From: Bacteroidota bacterium
GTDB lineage: Bacteria > Bacteroidota > Rhodothermia > Rhodothermales > Bin80
NCBI GenBank assembly: GCA_026702635.1
Contig: JAPPBZ010000215.1
Coordinates: forward strand, 1-5,421
Reading direction: 5' to 3'
DNA: 5,421 nucleotides
Shown: one piece after another, positions 1 to 5,300 of the stretch
Layout of the letters: the number at the start of each line of letters is the position of its first letter
Position numbering within the stretch: the stretch's first letter is position 1
Position numbers and translations under genes: made by a program
Notes under the pieces: generated by a model
What the model was told of the DNA's origin: nothing
The model's database searches: none
Seen by the model: the letters and a program-made list of their open reading frames with translations, nothing else

Positions 1-411
1 GATGGCCAAGTCAGCAACTTCACTTCGAAGCTCCTGCAGAGCGCGTTCCTTGTCCCGTTCAATCTCTTCTTGGGCCTGTTCACGCGAGGCGGCAATCTCT
101 TCGCGGGTACGCTGCACCTCCTGATCCCGAATTCGCTGAGCCTCTTCGCGTGCTTCACGAAGCAGTCGTTGTGCGTCCTGTTCTGCCTCACGTCGAGCCT
201 GTTGGTTGGTTTCCTGTAAGCGCTTGCTTTCTACAAGAGCTTCCTCGGCCCGGTTTATAGAGGCTGCAATGGTTTCCTCACGCTCGGACAAAGCCGTGGT
301 GATTGGTCCCCATGCGTACCGCCGAAGCAGGAGCAATAAAAGAAGAAATACTACCGTCAGCCAGACGGCCAGACCGACATTCGCACCGAGGAGATCTGCG
401 GCAAGCACCAT
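1..411 (-). CDS. atpF: F-type ATP synthase subunit b (partial, C-terminus beyond window edge)
   Basis: This encodes subunit b, the peripheral stalk that anchors the F1 catalytic head to subunit a in the membrane. All 137 codons from the ATG at 411 to position 1 are open; the last residues (probably about 25-30, the delta-binding end) are outside the window. Residues 1-11 are short and polar to hydrophobic, residues 12-29 form one membrane helix with a run of leucines, and RRYAWGPI follows, the typical juxtamembrane segment of bacterial b subunits. From about residue 40 the protein is highly charged and rich in Glu, Arg, Gln and Ala without helix breakers, as expected for the long coiled-coil stalk. 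The start lies 8 nt after the atpE stop, fitting co-transcription. I see no clear Shine-Dalgarno sequence. The family call is secure from composition, topology and context. Confidence 0.95.
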   Translation of the reverse strand, partial: MVLAADLLGANVGLAVWLTVVFLLLLLLLRRYAWGPITTALSEREETIAASINRAEEALVESKRLQETNQQARREAEQDAQRLLREAREEAQRIRDQEVQRTREEIAASREQAQEEIERDKERALQELRSEVADLAI

Positions 412-419
412 AATGGCGT

Positions 420-647
420 CTATTTAATGGCGAGGAGGAAGGAGATGATCAGTCCGAACAATGCGGCTCCCTCAATCAGGGCTGCAGCGACGATCATATT
501 GTCTCGAATATTACTGGTTGCCTCGGGCTGGCGAGCGATCCCCTCCATGGCTGGTCCGGCCAGTCGACCAATGCCGAGTCCGGCTCCAATAACGATGAGT
601 CCAACGCCGAGTCCGGCACCGAGGTATGCAAGAGCTTGTGGTTCCAT
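420..647 (-). CDS. atpE: F-type ATP synthase subunit c (proteolipid rotor)
   Basis: This encodes subunit c, 75 aa, the hairpin that oligomerises into the rotor ring of Fo. Helix 1 (about residues 6-30) has the glycine repeat GAGLGIG used for tight helix packing. The polar loop RQPEA (residues 39-43) is the family signature contacting the gamma/epsilon foot. Helix 2 (about 51-73) carries the proton-binding carboxylate Glu59 in ALIEGAAL. Gly60 follows Glu59, where sodium-binding rings have Ser or Thr, so I infer proton specificity. The gene starts 33 nt after atpB, in the usual a-c-b order. No strong ribosome-binding site is visible. Length and motifs are typical and nothing looks damaged. Confidence 0.97.
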   Translation of the reverse strand: MEPQALAYLGAGLGVGLIVIGAGLGIGRLAGPAMEGIARQPEATSNIRDNMIVAAALIEGAALFGLIISFLLAIK

Positions 648-680
648 GATATAGAAATAGTTAAAGAGTCGTGTATACGC

Positions 681-1778
681 TTAATGAGCCTCACTGTGCG
701 AATGTTCGGCAATTGCCATCCCAATGAACAGTGCAGACAGGATAGTGAAGATATAGGCTTGAATAAATGCGATGAGCACTTCAAGACACATCACGAATAA
801 TGTGAAGCCGAGACTGAAGGGTACAACACCATAGCCAACGACTTCCCCGAATAGATTAGTGAAGGTAAAAATCATACCAATGAGGCTGAGAATCACCAGA
901 TGGCCAGCCGTAAGGTTGGCGAAAAGACGAATCGCAAGGGTAAGCGGTTTGATGAAAAGCCCCATAATTTCGGTCGGGATCAAAAGAAGTTTGACAAGAA
1001 CCGGCATTCCTGGAGGCCAAAAAACATGCCGCCAGTGATCTCTGGATCCGTTGACCTGTGTCAGTATGAATGTAAACGTAGCAAGAACGGCTGTAATGTT
1101 CAGGTTGGAGGTCGCGGTTGCACCAAACGGCACAAGTCCCAACAGGTTACAGGTCAGGATAAAGAAAAACGCTGTCAATAGATACGGCAAGAAGCGTTGG
1201 TAGTGCCCTTTACCGAGACTAGGAACAGCGATCTCATCCCGAACAAAAATAACGAGAATTTCAAACAGGTTTTGCACGGACCCCTTGGGAGCACTGGTAC
1301 GCCCAATCCCACGTTTATATCGGTTTGCTAACCGGACAAAGATGGCCAGTAAAATTCCCGATGCAAGCAAGGCAAATACCAGATGCTTGGTCACCGATAA
1401 ATCCAAAATGATCGTATTCCCTCCGAGGGGGCTGAGTTTGGCGTCTAGATGTTTTCCTTCAGTGATCAATGCTTGGAGGCTGTCCTGCCCAGAAATGGTC
1501 CTGGTATCTTCTCCTGTCCCAATCTTGGCTTCCATTTCGCCGGAGCGAAGAGCACTTTTAGTTGTTCGGTATACGCTTACGTAGTAGCCGGTCGACTCAC
1601 TGCGGAGAATCAAAATCCGAGGTAATTCCACCTTAGCAATGGGCAGGAAGTCAAGATAATATGAATCCGCAGTGTGGTGAATCGGATCAAACTCTTCGTC
1701 CTCCGCAGCCAAGGTAGTCAAGGGCACCCAAAATACGTTCAGGCACAATAAGCAAGTCAAAAGGCGTACTGGACGCAT
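681..1778 (-). CDS. atpB: F-type ATP synthase subunit a with N-terminal signal peptide and periplasmic domain
   Basis: This encodes subunit a, which forms the proton half-channels next to the c ring. From the ATG at 1778 it is 365 aa. I prefer this start because it overlaps the upstream stop as TGATG and begins a clean signal peptide (MRPVRLL, then a hydrophobic stretch ending TTLAA, about residue 25). A TTG eight codons upstream (1802) is the alternative. Residues 26 to about 130 form an extra domain beginning FDPIHHTADSYYLD, seen in Bacteroidota-type AtpB but absent from E. coli AtpB (about 270 aa). Membrane helices lie near 131-151, 196-218, 226-241, 260-306 (a pair) and 318-357 (a pair). 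The essential channel Arg is R284 in IRLFAN. By alignment H293 stands where E. coli has E219 and E333 where E. coli has H245, the known swapped pair; Q340 matches Q252. The protein appears intact. Confidence 0.96.
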   Translation of the reverse strand: MRPVRLLTCLLCLNVFWVPLTTLAAEDEEFDPIHHTADSYYLDFLPIAKVELPRILILRSESTGYYVSVYRTTKSALRSGEMEAKIGTGEDTRTISGQDSLQALITEGKHLDAKLSPLGGNTIILDLSVTKHLVFALLASGILLAIFVRLANRYKRGIGRTSAPKGSVQNLFEILVIFVRDEIAVPSLGKGHYQRFLPYLLTAFFFILTCNLLGLVPFGATATSNLNITAVLATFTFILTQVNGSRDHWRHVFWPPGMPVLVKLLLIPTEIMGLFIKPLTLAIRLFANLTAGHLVILSLIGMIFTFTNLFGEVVGYGVVPFSLGFTLFVMCLEVLIAFIQAYIFTILSALFIGMAIAEHSHSEAH

Positions 1779-2053
1779 CAGGATGGTTTTCGAATCAACC
1801 AAATTGCCTCAGAAAAAAGCCCGATCAGAGCGATTAGCAAAAAGGCGCCCGTAAAGAGGGGAAGTACAACAGGAATCAATTGAATCACTATAAATAAAAC
1901 AATAAGGGCTGCGAACATGCGCAGCACCATTCCGCCAATTACAATGGGTATAAATCTTGATGTATTCTGAGCAAATCGGACCACCAGCACGTTGGCACCT
2001 GCGTAACATAACCCCAGAAACACCCCAGCCGCCATGCTCCATTCCGAACTCAT
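1778..2053 (-). CDS. AtpI-like ATP synthase accessory membrane protein
   Basis: This is a small hydrophobic protein of 91 aa with three predicted membrane helices (about residues 7-26, 34-59 and 62-86) and a positively charged end (LIRKPS). Helix 2 starts with GGMVLR (G40, G41, R45), a Gly-Gly...Arg pattern like that of ATP synthase I-chain proteins. Its place directly before atpB, sharing a base in TGATG, points to translational coupling and a role in Fo. Known AtpI proteins help c-ring assembly or stability, and an ion-uptake role has been proposed in alkaliphiles; the exact job here is inference. The order AtpZ, this gene, a, c, b also resembles the Q-R-B-E-F order of N-ATPase operons, so an AtpR-like protein is the main alternative. 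An AGAGAG run directly abuts the ATG, too close for an ideal ribosome-binding site. Confidence 0.75.
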   Translation of the reverse strand: MSSEWSMAAGVFLGLCYAGANVLVVRFAQNTSRFIPIVIGGMVLRMFAALIVLFIVIQLIPVVLPLFTGAFLLIALIGLFSEAIWLIRKPS

Positions 2054-2138
2054 CTCTCTTAAACTAGGGTTTACGAAATAGGTGCGAACAAGATCAGGAA
2101 ATGGAGATGAATTTTTCGTGAAGAACTCAATCTACTTC

Positions 2139-2351
2139 CTACTTCTCACGATGACTAGTGATATAAAACAACCGCACAAACACACAAACCATCCCGATGA
2201 CAGAACACACCAGGATAAGCCATGGAGTGGTTCCAAGCAGTCGATCCAAGAGATAGCCGCCGACTGCAAATACAGCCATAGTCATGCCCAACTGCATGCC
2301 GAGGCTGAGGTACGGGGAGGCGTCACGCAATCCGCTCTGCCAACTGCTCAT
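2139..2351 (-). CDS. atpZ: AtpZ/AtpI-family two-helix protein
   Basis: This encodes a 70-aa protein with two membrane helices (about residues 14-34 and 44-64) separated by the family signature G-Y-L-L-D-R-L-L-G-T-T-P-W (G32, D36, G40, P43, W44). That pattern identifies the AtpZ/AtpI family (putative F0F1-ATPase accessory subunit), usually the first gene of atp operons and linked to ion handling or ATP synthase assembly. The reading frame stays open to 2462, but the codons ahead of 2360 lie inside the bactofilin gene and do not look like this family. I therefore place the start at the ATG at 2351, preceded by a GGGG stretch; the ATG at 2360 is possible and adds three residues. Either start overlaps the end of the bactofilin gene (29 or 38 nt), so translation is probably coupled. 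The gene is followed by 85 nt before the AtpI-like gene. Confidence 0.85.
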   Translation of the reverse strand: MSSWQSGLRDASPYLSLGMQLGMTMAVFAVGGYLLDRLLGTTPWLILVCSVIGMVCVFVRLFYITSHREK

Positions 2352-2766
2352 CTGCCCCATTGGATGTTGCCACGAACTTGGATGAAATCGCCTCGGACTT
2401 ATGACCCATCTGACATTCACCGTTAAAGATGGCTCCCTCTTCAACAACCAGTCGTTCTGCATAGATGGTTCCCTTGACTCTTGCAGTGTCGGTCAACAGC
2501 ACTTTCTTCGTAGCAATGAGATCTCCCACGGTTGAACCGGATACATTAATATTCTCTGCGTGGATAGATCCATCCACAACCCCGTTTTCGGTGATAACGA
2601 CGGTTCCCTCAATCTGCATACTTCCCTCAAGCCTGCCTGCGAGCCGGGTATCAGAGGTGGATTCCAAAGAACCTTTGATGTCGGTCCCACCTGAAATGAT
2701 ATTTAGATTTGCAGCGCTTATCGACTCTTTTAATCCTGGGGGGATAGGGTTTTTCTTTTGCAACAT
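2323..2766 (-). CDS. Bactofilin (polymer-forming cytoskeletal protein)
   Basis: This 147-aa protein is a bactofilin (DUF583 family), a bacterial cytoskeletal element that polymerises without nucleotide into filaments at the inner face of the membrane and scaffolds cell-wall enzymes. The core (about residues 21-120) shows the characteristic right-handed beta-helix repeat of short strands ending in Gly: SGGTDIKGSLES, then LAGRLEGSMQIEG, VVDGSIHAENINVSG, VGDLIATKKV, VKGTIYAERLVVEEGAIFNG. The N-terminal tail (MLQKKNPIPPG) is short and basic, and the C-terminal tail (about 121-147) is Ser/Ala/Glu-rich and probably disordered, both usual for the family. The gene is first in the operon that continues into ATP synthase, with a promoter-like TATATTTG 22 nt before the ATG. 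The nearby M23 peptidase gene (2993-3955) is a likely functional partner, since bactofilins are often encoded beside M23 enzymes. Confidence 0.93.
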   Translation of the reverse strand: MLQKKNPIPPGLKESISAANLNIISGGTDIKGSLESTSDTRLAGRLEGSMQIEGTVVITENGVVDGSIHAENINVSGSTVGDLIATKKVLLTDTARVKGTIYAERLVVEEGAIFNGECQMGHKSEAISSKFVATSNGADEQLAERIA

Positions 2767-2788
2767 GAATCACTGGCTTGGATTCACA

Positions 2789-2796
2789 CAAATATA
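2789..2796 (-). promoter_or_regulatory. Candidate Bacteroidota-type -7 promoter box (TATATTTG)
   Basis: Read on the minus strand, TATATTTG matches the Bacteroidota -7 consensus TAnnTTTG at every fixed base. It ends 22 nt before the bactofilin ATG, giving a leader of roughly 18 nt. I could not find a matching TTG/TTTG (-33 element) at about 19-23 nt upstream, so only half the promoter is supported. The location, at the head of a six-gene co-directional cluster, is right for an operon promoter. Confidence 0.4.
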
Positions 2797-2950
2797 CGGA
2801 AAAAGTAGGGAATTATGTACATGATTGTACCATTACGGGAAAAATTTTATGCTGCAAAAGGTAGCGATCACGCGAGACAACAACTTGCAAAACGGATATG
2901 GAGTTCATCCAGGGCCCATGAACACATCGCATCCTTCAATCTTCGCCGGA

Positions 2951-2983
2951 GGGAGCGATCTTCTCTACCAAGATAGAGCTCCC
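2951..2983 (-). terminator. Hairpin after the M23 peptidase gene, possible transcript 3' end
   Basis: GGGAGC (2951-2956) pairs perfectly with GCTCCC (2978-2983). Inside it ATCTT (2958-2962) pairs with AAGAT (2970-2974), around a 7-nt loop and an asymmetric internal loop (1 nt against 3 nt). Eleven base pairs in all start about 10 nt past the M23 stop codon. There is no T-run after the hairpin on the minus strand, so it is not a textbook intrinsic terminator. It could instead be a 3' stabilising structure or act with Rho. Confidence 0.4.
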
Positions 2984-2992
2984 AAGAGCATC

Positions 2993-3955
2993 TTAATAGC
3001 CAATCAGATAGTTGGCGGGGTTTTGTGCCAGACCATTGTTCCACAGTTCAAAATGAAGGTGGGGCCCCGAAGAATACTCCCCTGAATTTCCGCTGACTGC
3101 AATGCTTTCACGAACGCGGACCCGGTCTCCAACCTGTTTAAGAAGACGTTGGTTGTGTTTATAGACGGAAACGTACCCACCGGTATGTTGGACAGCAATC
3201 GTATGACCTCCCTCATAGGTCCAGTCCGAGAAGATAACGTATCCATCACCGATACAGCGCACCATCGTTCCTTCACTCGTTGCGATGTCAACCGCATAAT
3301 GTCCTTCTTTGGCGTTAAAGCCACGCGTGACTAACCCCTGCACCGGGGGCAGTGCGGGCAGTTGTAGGCTTGCCAGATAATTGCTTGAAGATGTGAGGGG
3401 AATCTCTCCAGCAGGGTCACCGGCGATGACCGGCATGGCCGGCCACTGATCGCTCCCTGCCAAGATGGAGACTGGGGCTGGAAGCGAGCCGGCTGCTTCC
3501 TGAATCGAAGTGCCGGGCAGGTCTGTCGGTAGAGCGGAATCCGTGAGCAGAGAGTTCGTGTCCCCGGACAACAAACGTTGAAGATTGGAAAGGTATTGGG
3601 TCTGTGCGTTGAGGGAATCTTCGACTTCCTGCAATCGCAGAGAGATCGACACAGAGCGTTCATGGAGTTCCTGGATGTTGAGGCCGGGGATCAGTCCACG
3701 CCAGAACAAAAAGAGTGCAAATCCCGTCACTGCGAAGGTATAGATAAACAGTGCGACAAGGGATATGGAGCGAAGACGGAACCGTTTTGGATGGAACTCA
3801 CGATAGGATCTGGCCTGGCCTCTGCGACCTTTCCAGACGATGATGCGAGGTTGTGTGCCGGTTTTCCAGAAGAGATCCCGCCAGAAAACCACAAATTCTT
3901 GCAGGGCGCGTATGATCGGGATGTCCCGTAAGGGCTTATTGGAAAATAATTTCAT
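2993..3955 (-). CDS. Membrane-anchored M23 (LytM-type) peptidoglycan peptidase
   Basis: This encodes a zinc endopeptidase predicted to cut peptidoglycan cross-links. From the ATG at 3955 it is 320 aa; an ATG at 3982 (329 aa) is possible but would deepen the overlap with the upstream gene from 20 to 47 nt. Residues 1-63 are basic and cytoplasmic, about 64-86 form one membrane helix, about 95-130 look coiled-coil, and about 131-200 form a Pro/Ser/Ala-rich linker. The C-terminal M23 domain (about 205-320) keeps its metal and catalytic residues: H219 and D223 in GHYAVD, H267 in YKHN, and H299/H301 in GPHLHFE. It should therefore be active. The architecture (cytoplasmic tail, one helix, coiled coil, LytM domain) resembles bactofilin-associated M23 enzymes, and a bactofilin gene is the next gene downstream. 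It follows the DUF721 gene with an overlap, so the two are probably co-transcribed. Confidence 0.92.
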   Translation of the reverse strand: MKLFSNKPLRDIPIIRALQEFVVFWRDLFWKTGTQPRIIVWKGRRGQARSYREFHPKRFRLRSISLVALFIYTFAVTGFALFLFWRGLIPGLNIQELHERSVSISLRLQEVEDSLNAQTQYLSNLQRLLSGDTNSLLTDSALPTDLPGTSIQEAAGSLPAPVSILAGSDQWPAMPVIAGDPAGEIPLTSSSNYLASLQLPALPPVQGLVTRGFNAKEGHYAVDIATSEGTMVRCIGDGYVIFSDWTYEGGHTIAVQHTGGYVSVYKHNQRLLKQVGDRVRVRESIAVSGNSGEYSSGPHLHFELWNNGLAQNPANYLIGY

Positions 3956-4235
3956 GGATGATACGCTTACCCAGGGCTTCATTCAGGCGGTCACGCCACT
4001 GCACACGATGCATATGCAGTTCCTGCCGCCATGTGCCTGAGTTTAATTCAACATACATTCTCCCCCGACGCGTCCAGACACGTTCGGTCACCTTGGCAAT
4101 AACCGGGCCTGCAAGATCGTGCCAGACCTTGACGGCCTGTGCTTCGTCAATGTCGTCCCGTATGCCAAGATCGTCAATTGCGACATTGACCAGGTCAGAA
4201 AGTGCGAGCGGAGATTCTTTTTTTTTCGACCCCAT
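3936..4235 (-). CDS. DUF721 / DciA-like protein (putative replicative helicase loader)
   Basis: This 99-aa protein has the DUF721 pattern: AVKVWHDLAGPVIAKVTER (W38, G43) near residue 40, then GRMYVELNSGTWRQEL (L64, W69, E72, L73) and a final LNEALGKRIIHEIIF. DUF721 is the domain of DciA, which loads the DnaB helicase in bacteria lacking DnaC/DnaI. That role is known for some members and only inferred here, as no replication gene is nearby. The protein is domain-only: after a short lysine-rich start (KKK, residues 4-6) it goes directly into the domain. Codons 4-6 form an uninterrupted A9 tract, a possible slippage site. The start is the ATG at 4235, 31 nt from the divergent gluQ-like gene. The 3' end overlaps the M23 gene by about 20 nt. 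Confidence 0.85.
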   Translation of the reverse strand: MGSKKKESPLALSDLVNVAIDDLGIRDDIDEAQAVKVWHDLAGPVIAKVTERVWTRRGRMYVELNSGTWRQELHMHRVQWRDRLNEALGKRIIHEIIFQ

Positions 4236-4266
4236 GGAGTCCAGGGGGTTATGATTCCCTTAAAGC
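4236..4266. promoter_or_regulatory. Short divergent intergenic region between the DUF721 gene and the gluQ-like gene
   Basis: Only 31 nt separate the two divergent start codons, so the promoters must sit here or run into the coding ends. On the plus strand TATGAT (4250-4255) looks like a -10 box but has no good -35 partner. It would start a transcript near 4262, almost on the ATG at 4267, or give about 30 nt of leader to the ATG at 4294. On the minus strand TATACT (4291-4286) inside the gluQ-like gene is a weak -10-like site. Neither is secure. Confidence 0.25.
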
Positions 4267-5292
4267 ATGTCTAACACCGCAGCAAAGTATAGGATGCAGT
4301 CTGTGGGCTATCACGGTCGATTTGCTCCTTCTCCGACGGGGCATTTACATGTGGGCAGCGCCTGTACGGCACTGGTTGCATGGTGTGCAGCTAGGCATGC
4401 AGGGGGGGTATTCACACTGAGGGTTGAGGATCTGGATGTGCCGAGAACCGTGCCAGGTATGAAGGAGTCCCAGATCAATGATTTAAAATGGCTGGGACTT
4501 GACTGGGATGCTGGCCCGGATATTGGAGGACCGCACGAGCCCTACCTGCAGTCACTGCGCCAGAAATACTATCAGTCTGCATTGGATCGGCTACATCATC
4601 AACAGATACTGTTTCCCTGCAAATGATCCCGAAAGGATGTTCAGAATTTGGCCTCCGCACCCCATGGGCACACCGCGGTGTATCCGCGCAGTCTTCGTCC
4701 GGCCGATGTACGGCCCGTATGGTATGAAGAAGCCGGGAAAGAAGCAACCATCCGATTAAAAGTGCCTGATCAGCGGATTAAGTTTTTCGATCAGGTATGT
4801 AGTTTGCAGGAAGAAAACGTAGCCGCTACGGTTGGTGATTTTGTTCTACGGCGCAGAGATGGAGTCTTTTCTTACCAATTAGCGGTTGTTGTAGATGACC
4901 TCCATATGGAGATTACCGAGGTCGTTCGGGGGCAGGATCTTCTGGGATCAACGGCACGACAATTGCTGTTAGTAGATGCACTCGGTGGCGTGCGGCCGTC
5001 TTATGCGCACAGTCCATTGGTTCTCAACGCAAAAGGCGAAAAGCTCTCTAAGCGGGATGAATCGCTTTCGTTGGCTGCACTTCGAGAGTCTGGTGTACCA
5101 AGCCGACATCTAGTGGGGTATCTTGCCTGGGCACTTGGGCTCTTGCCCGAGGTGCGCGCACTGTCTCCCATCGAGTTGGTACAGTATTTTGACTGGAGTT
5201 GTATGAAGGGGAGGCCACCCTGTGTGCTTCCAGAAAATTTAGCGGAAGTTCTTACTTCGAACGTTACCCTAGGGCGTTGTAGTGCGACCTGA
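4267..5292 (+). pseudogene. gluQ: Glutamyl-Q tRNA(Asp) synthetase-like gene interrupted by an in-frame TGA
   Basis: GluQ-RS is a truncated paralogue of glutamyl-tRNA synthetase that attaches glutamate to queuosine-34 of tRNA(Asp), without an anticodon-binding domain. The gene would encode 341 residues if codon 120 (TGA, 4624-4626) were read; frame and homology continue across it. Before the stop are RFAPSPTG (18-25), the HIGH-like HLHVGSA (26-32), and RVEDLD (52-57). After it are YQL (Y203), EVVRGQDLL (R221) and the KMSKS-like KLSKR (259-263). As read, translation stops after 119 aa, and the rest (from TTG 4648, no early in-frame ATG) would lack the HIGH half. The TGA sits on the second Cys of the C-x-C zinc-ligand pair (C118-K-TGA); Y139 is kept, but the last ligand of the YPGTC motif is Leu143. 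The start may be ATG 4267 or 4294. It is either a recent pseudogene, a sequence error, or a recoded gene. Confidence 0.85.
4624..4626 (+). other. In-frame TGA at the CxC zinc-ligand position of the gluQ-like gene
   Basis: The codons read CCC TGC AAA TGA TCC CGA AAG GAT, giving P-C-K-stop-S-R-K-D, where GluQ proteins normally have C-x-C followed by S/T-R. A single base change from TGC or TGT to TGA explains it. TGA ends the bactofilin and AtpI-like genes in this window, so a reassigned code is not supported. A small stem (ATCC/GGAT, 4-bp, loop CGAAA) lies just after it but does not look like a bacterial selenocysteine insertion element. Confidence 0.8.
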
Positions 5293-5300
5293 TAGTCACG

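Larger units (their letters stand above)
2767..2992. other. Intergenic region between the M23 peptidase gene and the bactofilin-atp operon
   Basis: This 226-nt stretch contains no convincing gene; a plus-strand frame opening at 2825 has no recognisable domain. It appears to hold the 3' end of the DUF721-M23 transcript (hairpin at 2951-2983) and the 5' region of the bactofilin-atp operon (box at 2789-2796). The middle part, about 2840-2950, shows nothing I can name. Confidence 0.6.

Noticed and set aside
1779..1802. TTG start for atpB at 1802
   Set aside because: The ATG at 1778 overlaps the upstream stop as TGATG and begins a clean signal peptide; the eight extra residues add nothing recognisable.
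2054..2138. Internal promoter between the AtpZ and AtpI-like genes
   Set aside because: TTG and TAGTTTA about 22 nt apart on the minus strand only partly match the Bacteroidota consensus; the 85-nt gap is otherwise featureless.
2352..2462. Longer AtpZ protein starting at 2462
   Set aside because: The extra residues are a shifted-frame reading of the bactofilin C-terminal region and lack family similarity.
2825..3085. Plus-strand open frame in the gap before the M23 gene
   Set aside because: It has no recognisable domain, is antisense to the M23 C-terminus in its second half, and covers the hairpin region.
4402..4408. G7 run in the gluQ-like gene as a frameshift site
   Set aside because: The frame is continuous and homologous on both sides (AARHAGGVFTLRVED), so no frameshift is needed; the interruption is the in-frame TGA.
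4627..4680. Possible selenocysteine insertion element downstream of the internal TGA
   Set aside because: Only a 4-bp stem (ATCC/GGAT) immediately after the stop and unrelated palindromes (CCCATGGG, CACCGCGGTG) are present. None has the spacing or the G/U-bearing apical loop of bacterial SECIS elements.
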